Origin: Prinia subflava
Taxonomy: Eukaryota > Chordata > Aves > Passeriformes > Cisticolidae
Direction of reading: 5' to 3'
DNA: 64,000 nt
NCBI RefSeq assembly: GCF_021018805.1
Contig: NC_086258.1
Span: 15,834,692 to 15,898,691, forward strand
A program made the translations under genes and the position numbers. The stretch's first letter is position 1. Each line of letters begins with the position of its first letter. Shown one piece after another: positions 51,490 to 62,448 of the stretch. A model generated the notes under the pieces. That model saw only the letters and a list, made by a program, of their open reading frames with translations. It was not told the DNA's origin and did not search any database.

Positions 51490-51932
51490 CAGGCCTTTTC
51501 TGCAAAATGTAACTTCTGCTACATCTGAGTGCCAGTTTTGATGCCATTTTTCCTTGGAAGAAAAAACTGCAGGAGGACTGTGCAGTATGAATTGTATTAT
51601 TAGACCTCCATGGGCACACACTGTTATCAAAGTATATGTATATATATATTTATTTTGGAAATCAGTGTATCCCTATTTCTTAGGGATAGTATTTCTTCAT
51701 CAGATAGTGGAAGGGAACACACTGTTCCTGAAATAGAAAGGTTTTCTCAGACCATCTTTTTGTAAGATGTTTTCTGAATACCACAATGCAAATCTTTAAA
51801 CCAACATGAAAATTAAGATCTTCATTTAAATACAGAAGAAAAAAATCAGTTGATTAAGGATCTAAAATTCCATTACTGGCTCTGGAAAATGACTTGCATG
51901 TTAAGTTACTTTAGAAAAAGGTGAACCCAGGT

Positions 51933-51938
51933 AATAAA
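51933..51938 (+). terminator. COX11: Candidate COX11 polyadenylation signal
   Basis: First AATAAA after the COX11 stop, about 450 bases downstream, with a GT-rich stretch (GTGTTATTTTTGTG) about 35 bases further on. No experimental support. Confidence 0.5.
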
Positions 51939-53716
51939 TTAAGGTAATTCATAATTAAGCAAAGTTAGAGTGTTATTTTTGTGCAGCCCTCCCTGGCACA
52001 GGAGGAGATGATGATTCAGAAGGTGATACACCCTCTCATGTTATTACTGAATCAGTAGCTCATTTGGTAAGAGCAGACTGCTCTATAACTGTTATCATGA
52101 GAACAATAATTTAAGGTTAAGCACATAGATATGTGGGGTGGTTTTCCTTTGGGAACACCATCTTATTTCCATGTTGTGTCCCACTCCTTTGAAGCGTCTG
52201 TGCTGCTAAATGAGTGTTCTTTGCCTCTGCTGAGGGCTCTGCTCTGGGCACCTCCACAGGAGACAGGCTGGGCTTGTGCCTGCCATGCTTTGAGGGGAGG
52301 GCAGTGTATAAACAGCTGCTCTGGAGCATAAGGTGTCTCCTCAAAATCCAAAATCAGCCCATCAGGCTGGCCAGAGCCTGCCCAGCAATGCAGCAGCTCT
52401 CCAGGGGGACTCTGTTCACCATCAGGACACGTAAGCCTGTATTTATGTAACTTTTGGTCATTATCTGTGGTCTAGGAACAACTCATCACTGCCTTGCAAA
52501 CCAGGAGCAAGCAGCAGAGCAAGTTCCTGCTCATTTTCAGACAGAAATTGCTATCAGCCAGTATCTCTTCTGCTGGGCCAGGTCTTTCCACCCCTTCCAG
52601 CAGAGATCTAACAAAGTAAGGCTGATTGATATTGGTTAGCTTGGACTCTGAAAAGGCAATGGGTACTTCAAAAATAACTTTCAATTACTTAAATCTCAAT
52701 TGTAGTTGCATACAGTAACTCAAAAACTGCTTTCTTAAAAATAAATGGATGCTACCTTTAAAATGCATTATTGTACCAATTACTTGTGTTGGTTAAACAA
52801 ATTCTGGATGACATACGGGTCTTAGCTGTCTATTAAAGATTGAAACTTTTCATTCTTTCATTTCTCTAATGCATTTTATCCAGCAGAACATGTGGAGCCC
52901 ACACATGTGAAATATATCTGTATGAAGATAGCAGCAAGCTTTATAATTCCAGTCTGCTTGAGGAAAAAAAAAGTAATATGAAGACAAATTCTTGAATCCA
53001 GGCTAGGGAAAAAAAAACTAAAACCAACTTCTTACCTCAGTTGTCTTTAGTCCCTTGTCCTGAAAGCTGAACTGATGGTGGCAGCTCTCTGCCCATTGCT
53101 TCATTCTGGCCACATTCTTCAGAAGAATAGGAATATCCCCCTGGCAAGCAGCAATGCCATAAAAATGTGGATTCTCCTGGGTTTGAAGGCCCCAATTTGC
53201 ACTGATGCTGAGCACATCCCCTCTATAGCCCAGGCTCTAACCTTGGTCAGTAGCCAGTTCCCTTCCATCCCTCTGTGACCACTGTGCTGCTTTAAACACG
53301 AGAGGTTCTGTCAGCAATCACGCATTATGGATTACACTGCAACAGCCCAGTTTGATTTTTTACCCTTCACTGTGGGGGTTCTGCCAATACAACCCAACTG
53401 TAGGGGAAAAATTTAAAAATCAATCCACCTCAAATCCTATTTTCAGCTGTTTCCTCAGGCTGCTGTCCAGACCACTGCAAATTTACAAGAAAAATGAGAG
53501 TAAAGCACCTCACCTTTTCACCTCAGCTTACAAAACTCCCAGACTTCTTCAAGGTGGTGTTTTGGACAGAAGCAAGTTGTTCTAATGGTCCTGCAGCAAA
53601 CTGCACAGATTCACACTAAAATACTTCCAATGCTACCTCCATTTATGTTTCAGGGAATATACAAATAGAGAAAAACTTGGAAGCAATGAGAGTTTACTTC
53701 TCAGTAAGCATTTGCT

Positions 53717-53722
53717 TTTATT
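53717..53722 (-). terminator. TOM1L1: Candidate TOM1L1 polyadenylation signal
   Basis: AATAAA on the minus strand about 1.0 kb beyond the TOM1L1 stop; the best-placed such signal I see in the gap. Confidence 0.35.
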
Positions 53723-54750
53723 TGGAATTTTATGCTACAAAAATTGCAAAAGCAGCTGAGAACTTCTTATCCCTTAAACAGTTAACATAAGGAATGTTTA
53801 AAATGCAGTTATTTCACAAAAAAAAAGTAGCTTATCTGGTATGAACATGAACTAAGGTCTCAAATTTTGTATGAGCTATAAATTCAGAGAACTATACCTG
53901 TTAAAGTGCACAGTTTACATTCAGCATGAAAATAGATAAGGCACTTACTAAAAGAAAACAGTTATTAACAGGATTAAACAACTTAATTAAAGTAAATGGG
54001 TAACTATTGCTCATCTGCATTGTAGATAATTAATCTTTCCTTCACCAGAACATTTCTGCAGGGCAGGAACATTGAAAGAAATAATTGATCCTCCTCCAAT
54101 ATTTACTGAGTAAATAAAAGCAACAACAACCACATAGGAACAAGCAGGTTTTTTTTCCTGTTCTGTTAATTACAGATAACAGCACTTTGTGTCCCAGCTT
54201 AGGTTCTCCCCAAGACAAAAAAATCCAACTATACTGTGGATTTTTAAGAAGAAAATAAAAAAGGAAAATCTGTATGAAGGATGTAGGAAAGTAACACTGC
54301 ATGTCTTCAGACATCTATCAAGAGGCCAATTCTAGAAAAAAAAAATCTCAAAAGCTCCTTAAATATTTCTAGGGAGATGAATATAGCAGTGAGGCCAAAA
54401 GAGAAACTGCATTCTGCAGTTCCTGTGAATGTAATGTCTTTTTTGTTTACTTGTGCCACGTGTCAAGTGTTACTCCATACACAGGTGAATTTGGAAGTCA
54501 CATTTTACAGGCCCCTAAAATACTTCAAAATAACCATGCAAGTGACCTTGAAGAACACACAGCTGAACATTCAGGACAAATTGTTCAGGTGTAGAGCTGA
54601 GTAACTCTTGAACTTGCACACAGCTTAGTACTCCAACACTAATTACTGTGTCAAAATGCAAAACCTCTTCTGTTATTCACTTGTAGTCACAGGAAGCACT
54701 GCACAGCACCAGCACCAGGGAGTGTTCAGGAAAGGATTCCACCTCTACCT

Positions 54751-54811
54751 TCAGTCTGTGTTGTTTTTAACTTCTGTCTTCAGCACAGCATCGATTTCTT
54801 CATAAATAGGT
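54751..54811 (-). CDS. TOM1L1: TOM1L1 last coding exon with stop
   Basis: Acceptor CTCTTTCAG|ACCTAT, 61 bases to TGA at 54,753-54,751. Encodes [19 protein letters not shown]; the IYEEID core is the conserved Src-family SH2 docking site. Confidence 0.94.
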
Positions 54812-57800
54812 CTGAAAGAGGAGGAGCAGGGTGACTCCTACGTCACATTTCATTTTGACAAAATGCACCAGGGAAATCCTGCCCAAAGTTCAGAGTGTAG
54901 CTTCCCTTGCAGGATGCCCAGATTTCCCTGGAAACAAAGAGCCAACCCTGCTCTGATTGTCTAATTGTAAATTTAATGAGGAACCTCTGGACACTGTCAA
55001 TTTTGATCAAACAAGTTTGGGAGCAGGACTGCAAAACACAAATGGCACATGCACCACTGTGTAATTACTGCACTATTTAAAAAATCTCTTTGTTGAGATT
55101 TCCCTACCTCAAAATACAACGGCTCCTAAGAAATAAGTTTTGTATAGATAGCTCCTTTTTTTTTTTTTTACAATTTACTGTTAGAAAGGGGAGTTCTGCC
55201 ATCTGTTAGGTTTTGTATTAGTTTGCTGTCTCACTGTTTTGGCCTTCTGGAGAGACACAGCATCCATTCCTTTTTGTAGTTTATATTTTAAATAAGGATT
55301 TTTTTTTCATATGCAGTAGAAAAACATTCTTTAAAATCACAATTGCTATGAACAGGAATTCCTTTGGTTACCTTATTCCAGAACCACCTATGCTGAAGTT
55401 CAATCAGCTTCCTCCAGCAGGACCCTGACCATATTTCCTTCTCCTTTTTGTATCACTGGATAAGATTTTAGTAATTTTGATACAGCATTACTCCTCCATT
55501 TTTACAGATGCCAATTAATAAGCTCGCTACAGTTTATTCCTTAATTGGTTATGCCAGAAATACTGGAAGTACACATACAAAATAAGGCCACTGTCATATC
55601 AATGATGCTGTTGGTCAGTTAACTCAGCCTAACCAGAGTGGTCTGGTTTTCCTCTCAGAAGAAAAAGCCATTTTGCCTTTGATACCTTGGAATTTTAAAA
55701 TTCTATTTTAGAAGTTACTTACTCAGTGGGAGCCAAGGGATCGAATTCCATTATCTCATAGTAATGAGGTGACTGCGACTTGTTTTTTGATGTAGCTGAA
55801 GAATAAAGACAGGCAGACACATTCAGATTTAAATGAGAATGAAAAGTATGATTACTGCATGGTTTTTCTGTCTTCCTGAAAGCAGCACATTATCTGCTAT
55901 AGATTCAGCTGCTTTACATGCTAAAATGGACAGATGTGTAATAGAATCCATGAAAAATACGACTTTGTCAAAGTCTGTTGCTGTTCCTAGTCACTGACAG
56001 CCACTGTGCAAAGGCCTTAAGTTCCAACAAGAAAATTAAACATGAAACATGTGATTTGCAGTATTTATTACCTGTTGGTGATGGTCCATTTGATGGCACA
56101 GTCTGTCCAGCCTGCAGATTTATTGGATTCAGAGGCACTGGGCTTAAAAGAGTCGTCAGCTAAAGGACATCAAGCAAAACACTGCATAAACAGATTATTC
56201 TATGAGAGCTGGTTTGACCTAACTTTCATAATTGCTGACTTATCTTTAAACTCTCTTCCTTCTGCAGGTTAAATTCCAAGGCCAACAGTTAGCAACCAAA
56301 TTAATCTTCATTCTCCACACAACCTTCAAAGCAACATTTAGTGTTCTACAGCACATTTGTATAATTCACTTCTGTGTGACTTGTTCCACCACGCAGATTC
56401 AAACATCTGCTTTTATTTGCAGTTTAAAATAAGGACTGTGCATGTTTGTTTGGGAGCTTCTTCCCATCTTTTCTATTTCATACTGCCTTCATAACATTAT
56501 CTCAAAGCTCCTTCAGATTCTCCCCATTCCTTCTGTCATGGGTGTTTCTCTGCAGCATGACATTTGTCCTGCATTGTACTTGGGGTTTAAGTGATTTTTT
56601 GGTGGGCTGTATTTTTGTGGGGGATTTGAGTGGGTTTTTTTTGTTTTGTGGTTTTATTTTTTTGTTGTTGTTGTTGTGTTTTTTTGGGGGTTTTTTTGGG
56701 TTTTTTGTATGTTTTTAATACCTTATTTGAGAAAGAAAGTACACTAGAGTAACATCATGGCAATAGGAAGAGATCTCAGCCTACTTTTCACAGCAACAAA
56801 TTAAACACAAATAATAGAGCAAGTGCCTCCTGCAAATTCCCCTGGATTGTGGGGGACCCAAGGAAACAGGTTTCCACATGAGGATCTGTGCTGGCAAAAG
56901 AGGAAAGTTGACCTGGTTACCAAATAGAATGTTCCCTGAGGTATGGAGAAGGGCCACAGGAGAGATCTTTACACAGAAGCTGGGATAAATCCAGAAGTTC
57001 TCATTTGACAGCTGCCAGACAAGAACCATCACCCCCAACACGAGTATTACTCACATTGCTGTAGATGTTCACATTGCTGTATGTGTGTCCAGCTGGGCTG
57101 CTTGAACTATTGTCTTGTGCTTCAGCTGTAAATCTAGGAGAGAGCAATAGATTGAATGTAAGTAAGAAACGATCAAAAGTGTTTATTCTGATTGTTCCAT
57201 TGCTTTTTTTGGCCGGTCTGTCTGTCTGTCACCACTGAGAGCGGCATGGGCAGATGGACCAATGCACAGGAATTAAAGGACACCTCTTCTGCCCTGAACT
57301 CTTTTACTGACCTGTTTCATGTTTCTCCCTTTCCCTGCTGAAAGTCAGGTACATTTATGTCTTTTTATGACAAAATAGTGATGCAGGGTAAGTGTATTCT
57401 GAACCCTCTCAAACAACGTCTAGCACAGAGGGAATTTTCACTTGTTCTACTGGACTAATATGTAAAAGTAGTAAATCTGTGTCTTCAGAGCTTCCTATCT
57501 TCATTAGATGAATTACAGAGCACTAATACCCCTAAGGATCTGCTTTCCATTCCCATTCCTTGACAAGAGACTACTCACAAAGATTGATGAGCTTTTGTAG
57601 GAGCTGCTGAATCCAGCTGTGGGTAAATTGATGGATGAGGCCTGGCTTTATCTTCAGGGTGTGCAGATAGGCCATCTGAAATTCAAAGTGATAATTAATG
57701 GTAATTTAAACATTATTATGCAAAAGTAGCTACTTGTACTTTGAACACTTATAAAGTTTTTGTTTGGAAGGCCTGTAAGGAGTCTGAAATGAATTGCTGT

Positions 57801-60800
57801 TTATCACATGAAAGGCAAGGTTTTAATGACTCTGAAAAGTCTTAGATCCAAGATACTCATCTCTGTATTTAGAGCATCAGCAGAGCCCTACATGATAGAT
57901 ACCACTTAAAACTCTTGTCACTGTTTCTAAAGGATTAAAATGGAATTCTAGGGATTTATTCCTGGGGGACATTCACACCTTTAGCTTTAGTATATGGGCT
58001 TCCATAAATGGTAAAGGAGGGGCTACTGCAAACAGCAATTCTGGGTACCTGAAGTCAAGTCTAACATTCCTGAAAAAACTCCTGTTTCTTCCTGACAAGT
58101 CTACAGAAGAAGCAGCTACCAGAGTGTTTTACAGGCCTCATTGCAGTAGAAAACAGAGCATGTGCTATTGCTCAAATCTATGTAAAAGGGGAAAAAGATT
58201 ACTGTAAAAAAAAATTACAGGCAACCTCATAATACCTTGCAGTTTTGTTCCTATGGACACATTTCAATTCTCCTTTTAAGAAAATTTAAGGAACATCTTT
58301 AAATTAAGGAGTTTCTTTGTTTTCTTTCTTACAAGGAACTTTTTTGATTCCTCCACTAAGCTCTGGTGGTTTTGTTTTAGGGAATTAGAGTGGAAGGGAA
58401 AGGAGCATTCACCACTTACTTCCTGCAGGAGACACTGCAGGGTCACTTTGCACCACAGAAGATGGAGAATCTATGGAGAGGCCAAGTAGATCACTTGAGG
58501 GAGCAGATGGCTGTTTCCTGTACAGCTTAACATTTGAAAAAGAATAGGTTATTTGGGATTTTCCCCTGTGTTTTGGGTTTTTTTAAGGAACTTGCATAGT
58601 TTTAAACAAATTGCTGTTTTCACAAAATACAAACTTTTAAAATCTTAGTTAAAAATTGTTAAGTATAAGAGAAGATCAGGACTGTGTGTGTGTGAAATAT
58701 AGCTAATGAAACAAAATATGCATGTCAGAAAAGATCAGCTTCAAAAAAATAAAGAAAACCAGTTCTGAAGTAGAAAATAGAAAGGACTCAAGTCTATAAA
58801 GCCATTCTGAACTTGCCTAGATACAGGTTTCATATTTATCCTCTGATCAGTCCTGTACAATTCTTTTCATGCTACTTACTTATGTTAATGAGATTTGATA
58901 TGTACTTAGAAGATTGATTGTTTCCCAGTCTCATTTTGGATTAAAAAAAAAAAAAAATCTAAAGTACAATGTTTCCTAGGACATAGAAAAGACTTCCCTT
59001 CCTTTGTCCTGTGAATGTGTTGGAATTAAAAACGTAGCCAGCCAAAGGTTTAATAAAACCACATGCTTGAATCACACAGGTTTGGTAACATCAGATGAAA
59101 AATAAATAAATAAAAGATGATGCATTTAAAACTCGGAATCTCCTTAATAACATAAAAATGCACAGACTGCACCATTTGGATTACTAACTAACCCAACAGT
59201 GCATCCATCAAGCGAAACCATCCACCTACATAACCAGAATGTAGTAATAGTGGCTTTTCAAGGAAAACAAGACCATCTTCTATCTTTTTAATAATTGTCA
59301 GCAGTACTTCAGCATTCACAATGCATTTTCATGTCGAGTCCTAGATGACTGCACAATTATGGCTTAGCAGAAGGTGAAATGTGCAAAACTACTTTGGGCA
59401 ATATAATTAACAACCATAATTATCAATCAATAAAGGACAGTCATTGAAAGATTTGCTACAAGCCATTATTCACAATTCAGAAAAAGCTTTGACTCAGGGA
59501 AAAAAATCAATAGAAGTGAATTCTCAAAGTGCAGCAGTATTTCAGTCTCTAGATCATTAACAGGAAACTAATGAAAAGAACCAATGGTTTCTCATTTTTG
59601 CATGGCAGATAATTGTGCTTAGCTGGAGAGGCAATAACCCAGCATTTGAATAGATCTCTCTCTCATTTTTCATGCCCAAGGTTCCCTCTTAGATTTGACA
59701 TTATTTGCTACTTTAGTTACATGAATCTGCATGAAATTCTGCAAGTGAGGCTTCAGAAAAATCAGTAAGAGTAGCATCAATCTGTTGTTTCCTGTACCTC
59801 TCAACTAGAAAATAAAATTCTGCATGTTCAGAAGTGCATTTCTCACGAAGAAGAGTGAAAGGAATGTCTGCAGCCCTGCAGTTCAGGAGTTCATCCTTAA
59901 TTACCTCCTCCCGCTCCCGCTGTATCCTCTGGTTCTCCAGGAAACGAACTCTGTTCCGTGAGAACCTGTGGAAGGTGCAGGGTTAAATGTTCATCCTTAC
60001 ATTCCTGTAGGATGTGCTTCAGAAGAATATGAAACCAGATTTTGGATTCTCAAAACCCTCCAGAAGCAGCAAACAAACCCTGCAGGTGCTGTCTCTGGGC
60101 TCCTGTCTTTATTGGGCAATCTGACCCATTCCAGGGCTGTGCTCCTGGTACCTCCTACACCAACAGCAGCTGCTTTGTCCCTGGCCCCATGTTTGGAGAC
60201 AGCCATCTGCTTGTTCCTGAACAAAACCAAGGCTCCTCTGACTGGTTTGTCTCTGTTCACACCAGTGAACATCCACTGTGCCAAACCCAGCTCCTTCTGA
60301 CCAGAGCTCTCTTCCAGCTGAGTCCCTTCTGTCCTCAGAGCTCTGGGAATTCCTTCCTGCCCTCCCAGGACACACCACACACCTATTCTGGCACACAGCC
60401 TTCTCATCAGTGCAAACCTTTCCAATATTTCTTTTAAAAATGGAAACAAACAAACAAACAAAATCTATCTGCATAAATATGTATGTTCTAGGAGTGGTAA
60501 CAGTGCTACTGTGGGTGCAGAGCAGACCCCCTCAGGTGACACTGAGTGTCCAGAAGGTCACTGTGTGTCAGCACCAGGATCCCTGAGTTGTTTGGACAGA
60601 TGTACAGACAGATTATCCAACTGCATTTGCTACTCACTGTACTAGGGAGGCCCAGAAAAAGAGCATAGAATGAAGAAACAACAGGAAAAAACCTCTCCAG
60701 CTGTAGAGCAGAAAGTATTTATCTGAAATCCAGGAAGGACCAAGAAGCTGCAGAGACACTAGAGGGAGGCACTGTTACACACATGAGCTGTTGGCTGCAC

Positions 60801-62448
60801 AGTGGAAATTGCTTGGATTTAATTTGGACTCTACATTAATAATCAGAAACAGAAAATGCAGCACGACCCATGCTCCTACAACACACAGAGTGTGAAACAG
60901 ATGCAGTTCATGAAAATCAGCTGGCCCTTTACACACCTCATTGTTCAGAGGGAGACCCAAAGAACAAACCTTCTGCAACACAAAACTAAGCAGATACATT
61001 TTGATACTTATCCACTCTGAAGTGCAATGGATCTGCTCTCAGACCCTGTACCATACAAACCATAGCATTACAATACTAGAATACAGTAGTTTTCTGTCCA
61101 AATTAATCACTCTTTCCATCACCATGTCTTTAGTGAGGAATCTTCAACCACAAGCTCCTATTTACAGTTTGAGGTTCCTGGCCTTCAGTATTCATCACTT
61201 GTAACAAAAATGTAAGCCTACATCTGACTTCAATTTTCCACAAAAGCTGAATAAAATTCCTTTTCTGCTTACTAAAAGGAAAATCCTCCTAAAGGAAGAA
61301 GTGAGCACACAGTCCTTTCAAGACAGCTGCTGTAAAATCCACCAACACTACAGCAAAGATTTAAGAGTAAATGAAAACTTAACAATGTCATGATTAGGCC
61401 CAAAGTTTATGCCTGACACTTAGAAGAATCAGTGATTTTTTCAGTGCAGCACTCAAAAGAGGATTAAAAAGGAAAGATGACTAAATTCTATAAATTTGCA
61501 AAGTTTAATAAAGAACAATTGCACTTGATGCATAATGATTCCTAGAACACTTTTTAGCTGTGGAAGAGATCAACTTCTTAAGATGGAAGGGTATCTCCTA
61601 TTAAATTAGAACACTCTCCAAAAGTATATTTGTGATATTTTGGGGAACAACACTGGAATTTTAAGTTGAAAATTAATTTCAGTTTTGCCAGCATCCAGTC
61701 ATGCTACCAGTGCTATAACAGACAAACACCCAGGATGTCAACAGGAATATTGCTGTGCTTTCATGTGTGAAAGAAAGAAACATTTTCTGCTGTAAGACAA
61801 GCAGAACAGTATGTTTCCATCCAGCTGAGAACAGCAAGCAACTCTCCTAAGTGTGCAATGAGGCAGAAGGCTGCTCCATGGCCAATTCCTGCAGTAAAAC
61901 TGTCAAAATTGTTTAGAAAGGAGGACAAGTATTCTTTCCTGGAAGCACAGGCACTTAACAGAGATAAGCACCAGCACCAAAGGATTTGTAGTGGTTGTTG
62001 ACAAATTCACTGGACTCTGCCGAAAAGGGACATCAAATTGCAAATTATTTTTGTGTGCCCCTATCTGATTTCCTGCCCATGCTGTTAACTCATTTTATGC
62101 CACTCTAATGTTTCCTAACTACTTTTCTGAACCATTTCTGAAGTGCTTAGGAGGCAGCAAATAAATAATTTCCTCTTTGCAATCATATTTCCTTTCTGAA
62201 TTTAAGGATAAAATCTCACAGGGAAGATCAACACCAGGCACAGGGACCATCCCTCCATTAAGTGCATTTATTCAGGTAGGATTCCAAATGTGAGGAGAGA
62301 GGCCCTGCCCTTACCTTTCATGTCCCAAGAGGACATTATTCAGATCTTCATTTACTTGTATTAGCTCAACAATCACATCTTCATTCTCCACTGTCACCAA
62401 CAATTCCATGATCCTCTCCTGCATCATCCGACACGTCTTGTACAATTT
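54751..62448 (-). CDS. TOM1L1: TOM1L1 (target of Myb1-like 1, Srcasm), last eight coding exons
   Basis: Known role: endosomal VHS-GAT adaptor that binds ubiquitin, clathrin/ESCRT partners and, when tyrosine-phosphorylated, Src-family kinases and GRB2. Seen here: eight exons joined in phase, 227 residues and a stop. Order: end of the GAT domain (KLYKTC...[20 protein letters not shown]), a short charged helix, a clathrin-box-like DLLGLS, a Ser/Pro-rich tail, two adjacent YSN motifs, [12 protein letters not shown], and the C-terminal PIYEEIDA, which in human (as IYEEIDA) is the Src SH2 site. The human protein is about 476 residues, so roughly the first 245 (VHS and first GAT helices) lie right of 64,000. 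Convergent with COX11. Confidence 0.94.
55723..55795 (-). CDS. TOM1L1: TOM1L1 exon: [12 protein letters not shown] segment
   Basis: Acceptor TTCTTCAG|CTACAT, donor ACTGA|GTAAGT, 73 bases. Encodes [18 protein letters not shown]; human has [13 protein letters not shown]. Confidence 0.95.
56072..56159 (-). CDS. TOM1L1: TOM1L1 exon: Pro-rich tail
   Basis: Acceptor CCTTTAG|CTGACG, donor ACAG|GTAATA, 88 bases. Encodes [20 protein letters not shown] and VPSNGPSPT, aligned with human QPVSLQTIAAAPSNQSLPPL. Confidence 0.88.
56575..56715 (+). repeat. T/G-rich low-complexity tract
   Basis: About 140 bases of almost only T and G on the plus strand, with GTTGTTGTTGTTGTG and runs TTTTTTTGGGGG. In the TOM1L1 transcript this is a C/A-rich stretch inside an intron. 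Confidence 0.8.
57055..57133 (-). CDS. TOM1L1: TOM1L1 exon: twin YSN motifs
   Basis: Acceptor CTCTCTCCTAG|ATTTAC, donor AGCAAT|GTGAGT, 79 bases. Encodes [20 protein letters not shown] and NIYSN. The AG eight bases inside (TTTACAG) would give an immediate stop. Human has HAYDNF here. Confidence 0.86.
57579..57675 (-). CDS. TOM1L1: TOM1L1 exon: tail region
   Basis: Acceptor AATTTCAG|ATGGCC, donor TCTTT|GTGAGT, 97 bases. Encodes [20 protein letters not shown] and [12 protein letters not shown]. Weakly conserved; SxHPQ matches the human tail. Confidence 0.85.
58420..58510 (-). CDS. TOM1L1: TOM1L1 exon: clathrin-box-like motif
   Basis: Acceptor GGAAACAG|CCATCT, donor GGAA|GTAAGT, 91 bases. Encodes [20 protein letters not shown], matching human PSAPSQDLLDLSPSP. 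An AG seven bases upstream (TACAG) would break the frame, so the inner AG is chosen. Confidence 0.88.
59905..59965 (-). CDS. TOM1L1: TOM1L1 exon: charged helix after GAT
   Basis: Acceptor CTTCCACAG|GTTCTC, donor GAGGAG|GTAATT, 61 bases. Encodes [20 protein letters not shown] and E; human has RFTRNQQRILEQNKNQKE at this point. Confidence 0.9.
59966..62314 (-). other. TOM1L1: TOM1L1 intron, 2.3 kb
   Basis: Between the GAT exon and the charged-helix exon. At 59,970-60,590 the base composition is less AT-rich and several frames on both strands stay open for 100-150 codons, but with no recognisable similarity and no splice sites that fit. Confidence 0.6.
62315..62448 (-). CDS. TOM1L1: TOM1L1 exon: GAT domain, C-terminal helices
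   Basis: Acceptor CTCGGGCAG|AAATTG, donor GAAAG|GTAAGG, 134 bases. Encodes [20 protein letters not shown] and [20 protein letters not shown], close to human. The GAT domain binds ubiquitin and TOLLIP-type partners. Confidence 0.96.

Larger units (their letters stand above)
51490..54750. other. COX11 3' UTR, tail-to-tail intergenic gap and TOM1L1 3' UTR
   Basis: 3.3 kb between the two converging stop codons. No conserved coding segment, RNA gene or recognised repeat family. The open frames near 52.1-52.6 kb are short and unrelated to anything I recognise. Confidence 0.65.
54812..59904 (-). other. TOM1L1: TOM1L1 introns between its last seven exons
   Basis: Introns of 911, 276, 895, 445, 744 and 1,394 bases. 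AT-rich. The only marked feature is a strongly strand-asymmetric T/G tract at about 56,575-56,715. No other exon or RNA gene was recognised. Confidence 0.65.

Noticed and set aside
59968..60590. Several open frames of 100-150 codons on both strands in a TOM1L1 intron
   Set aside because: Open on both strands at once, no similarity to known genes or to retroelement proteins that I recognise.
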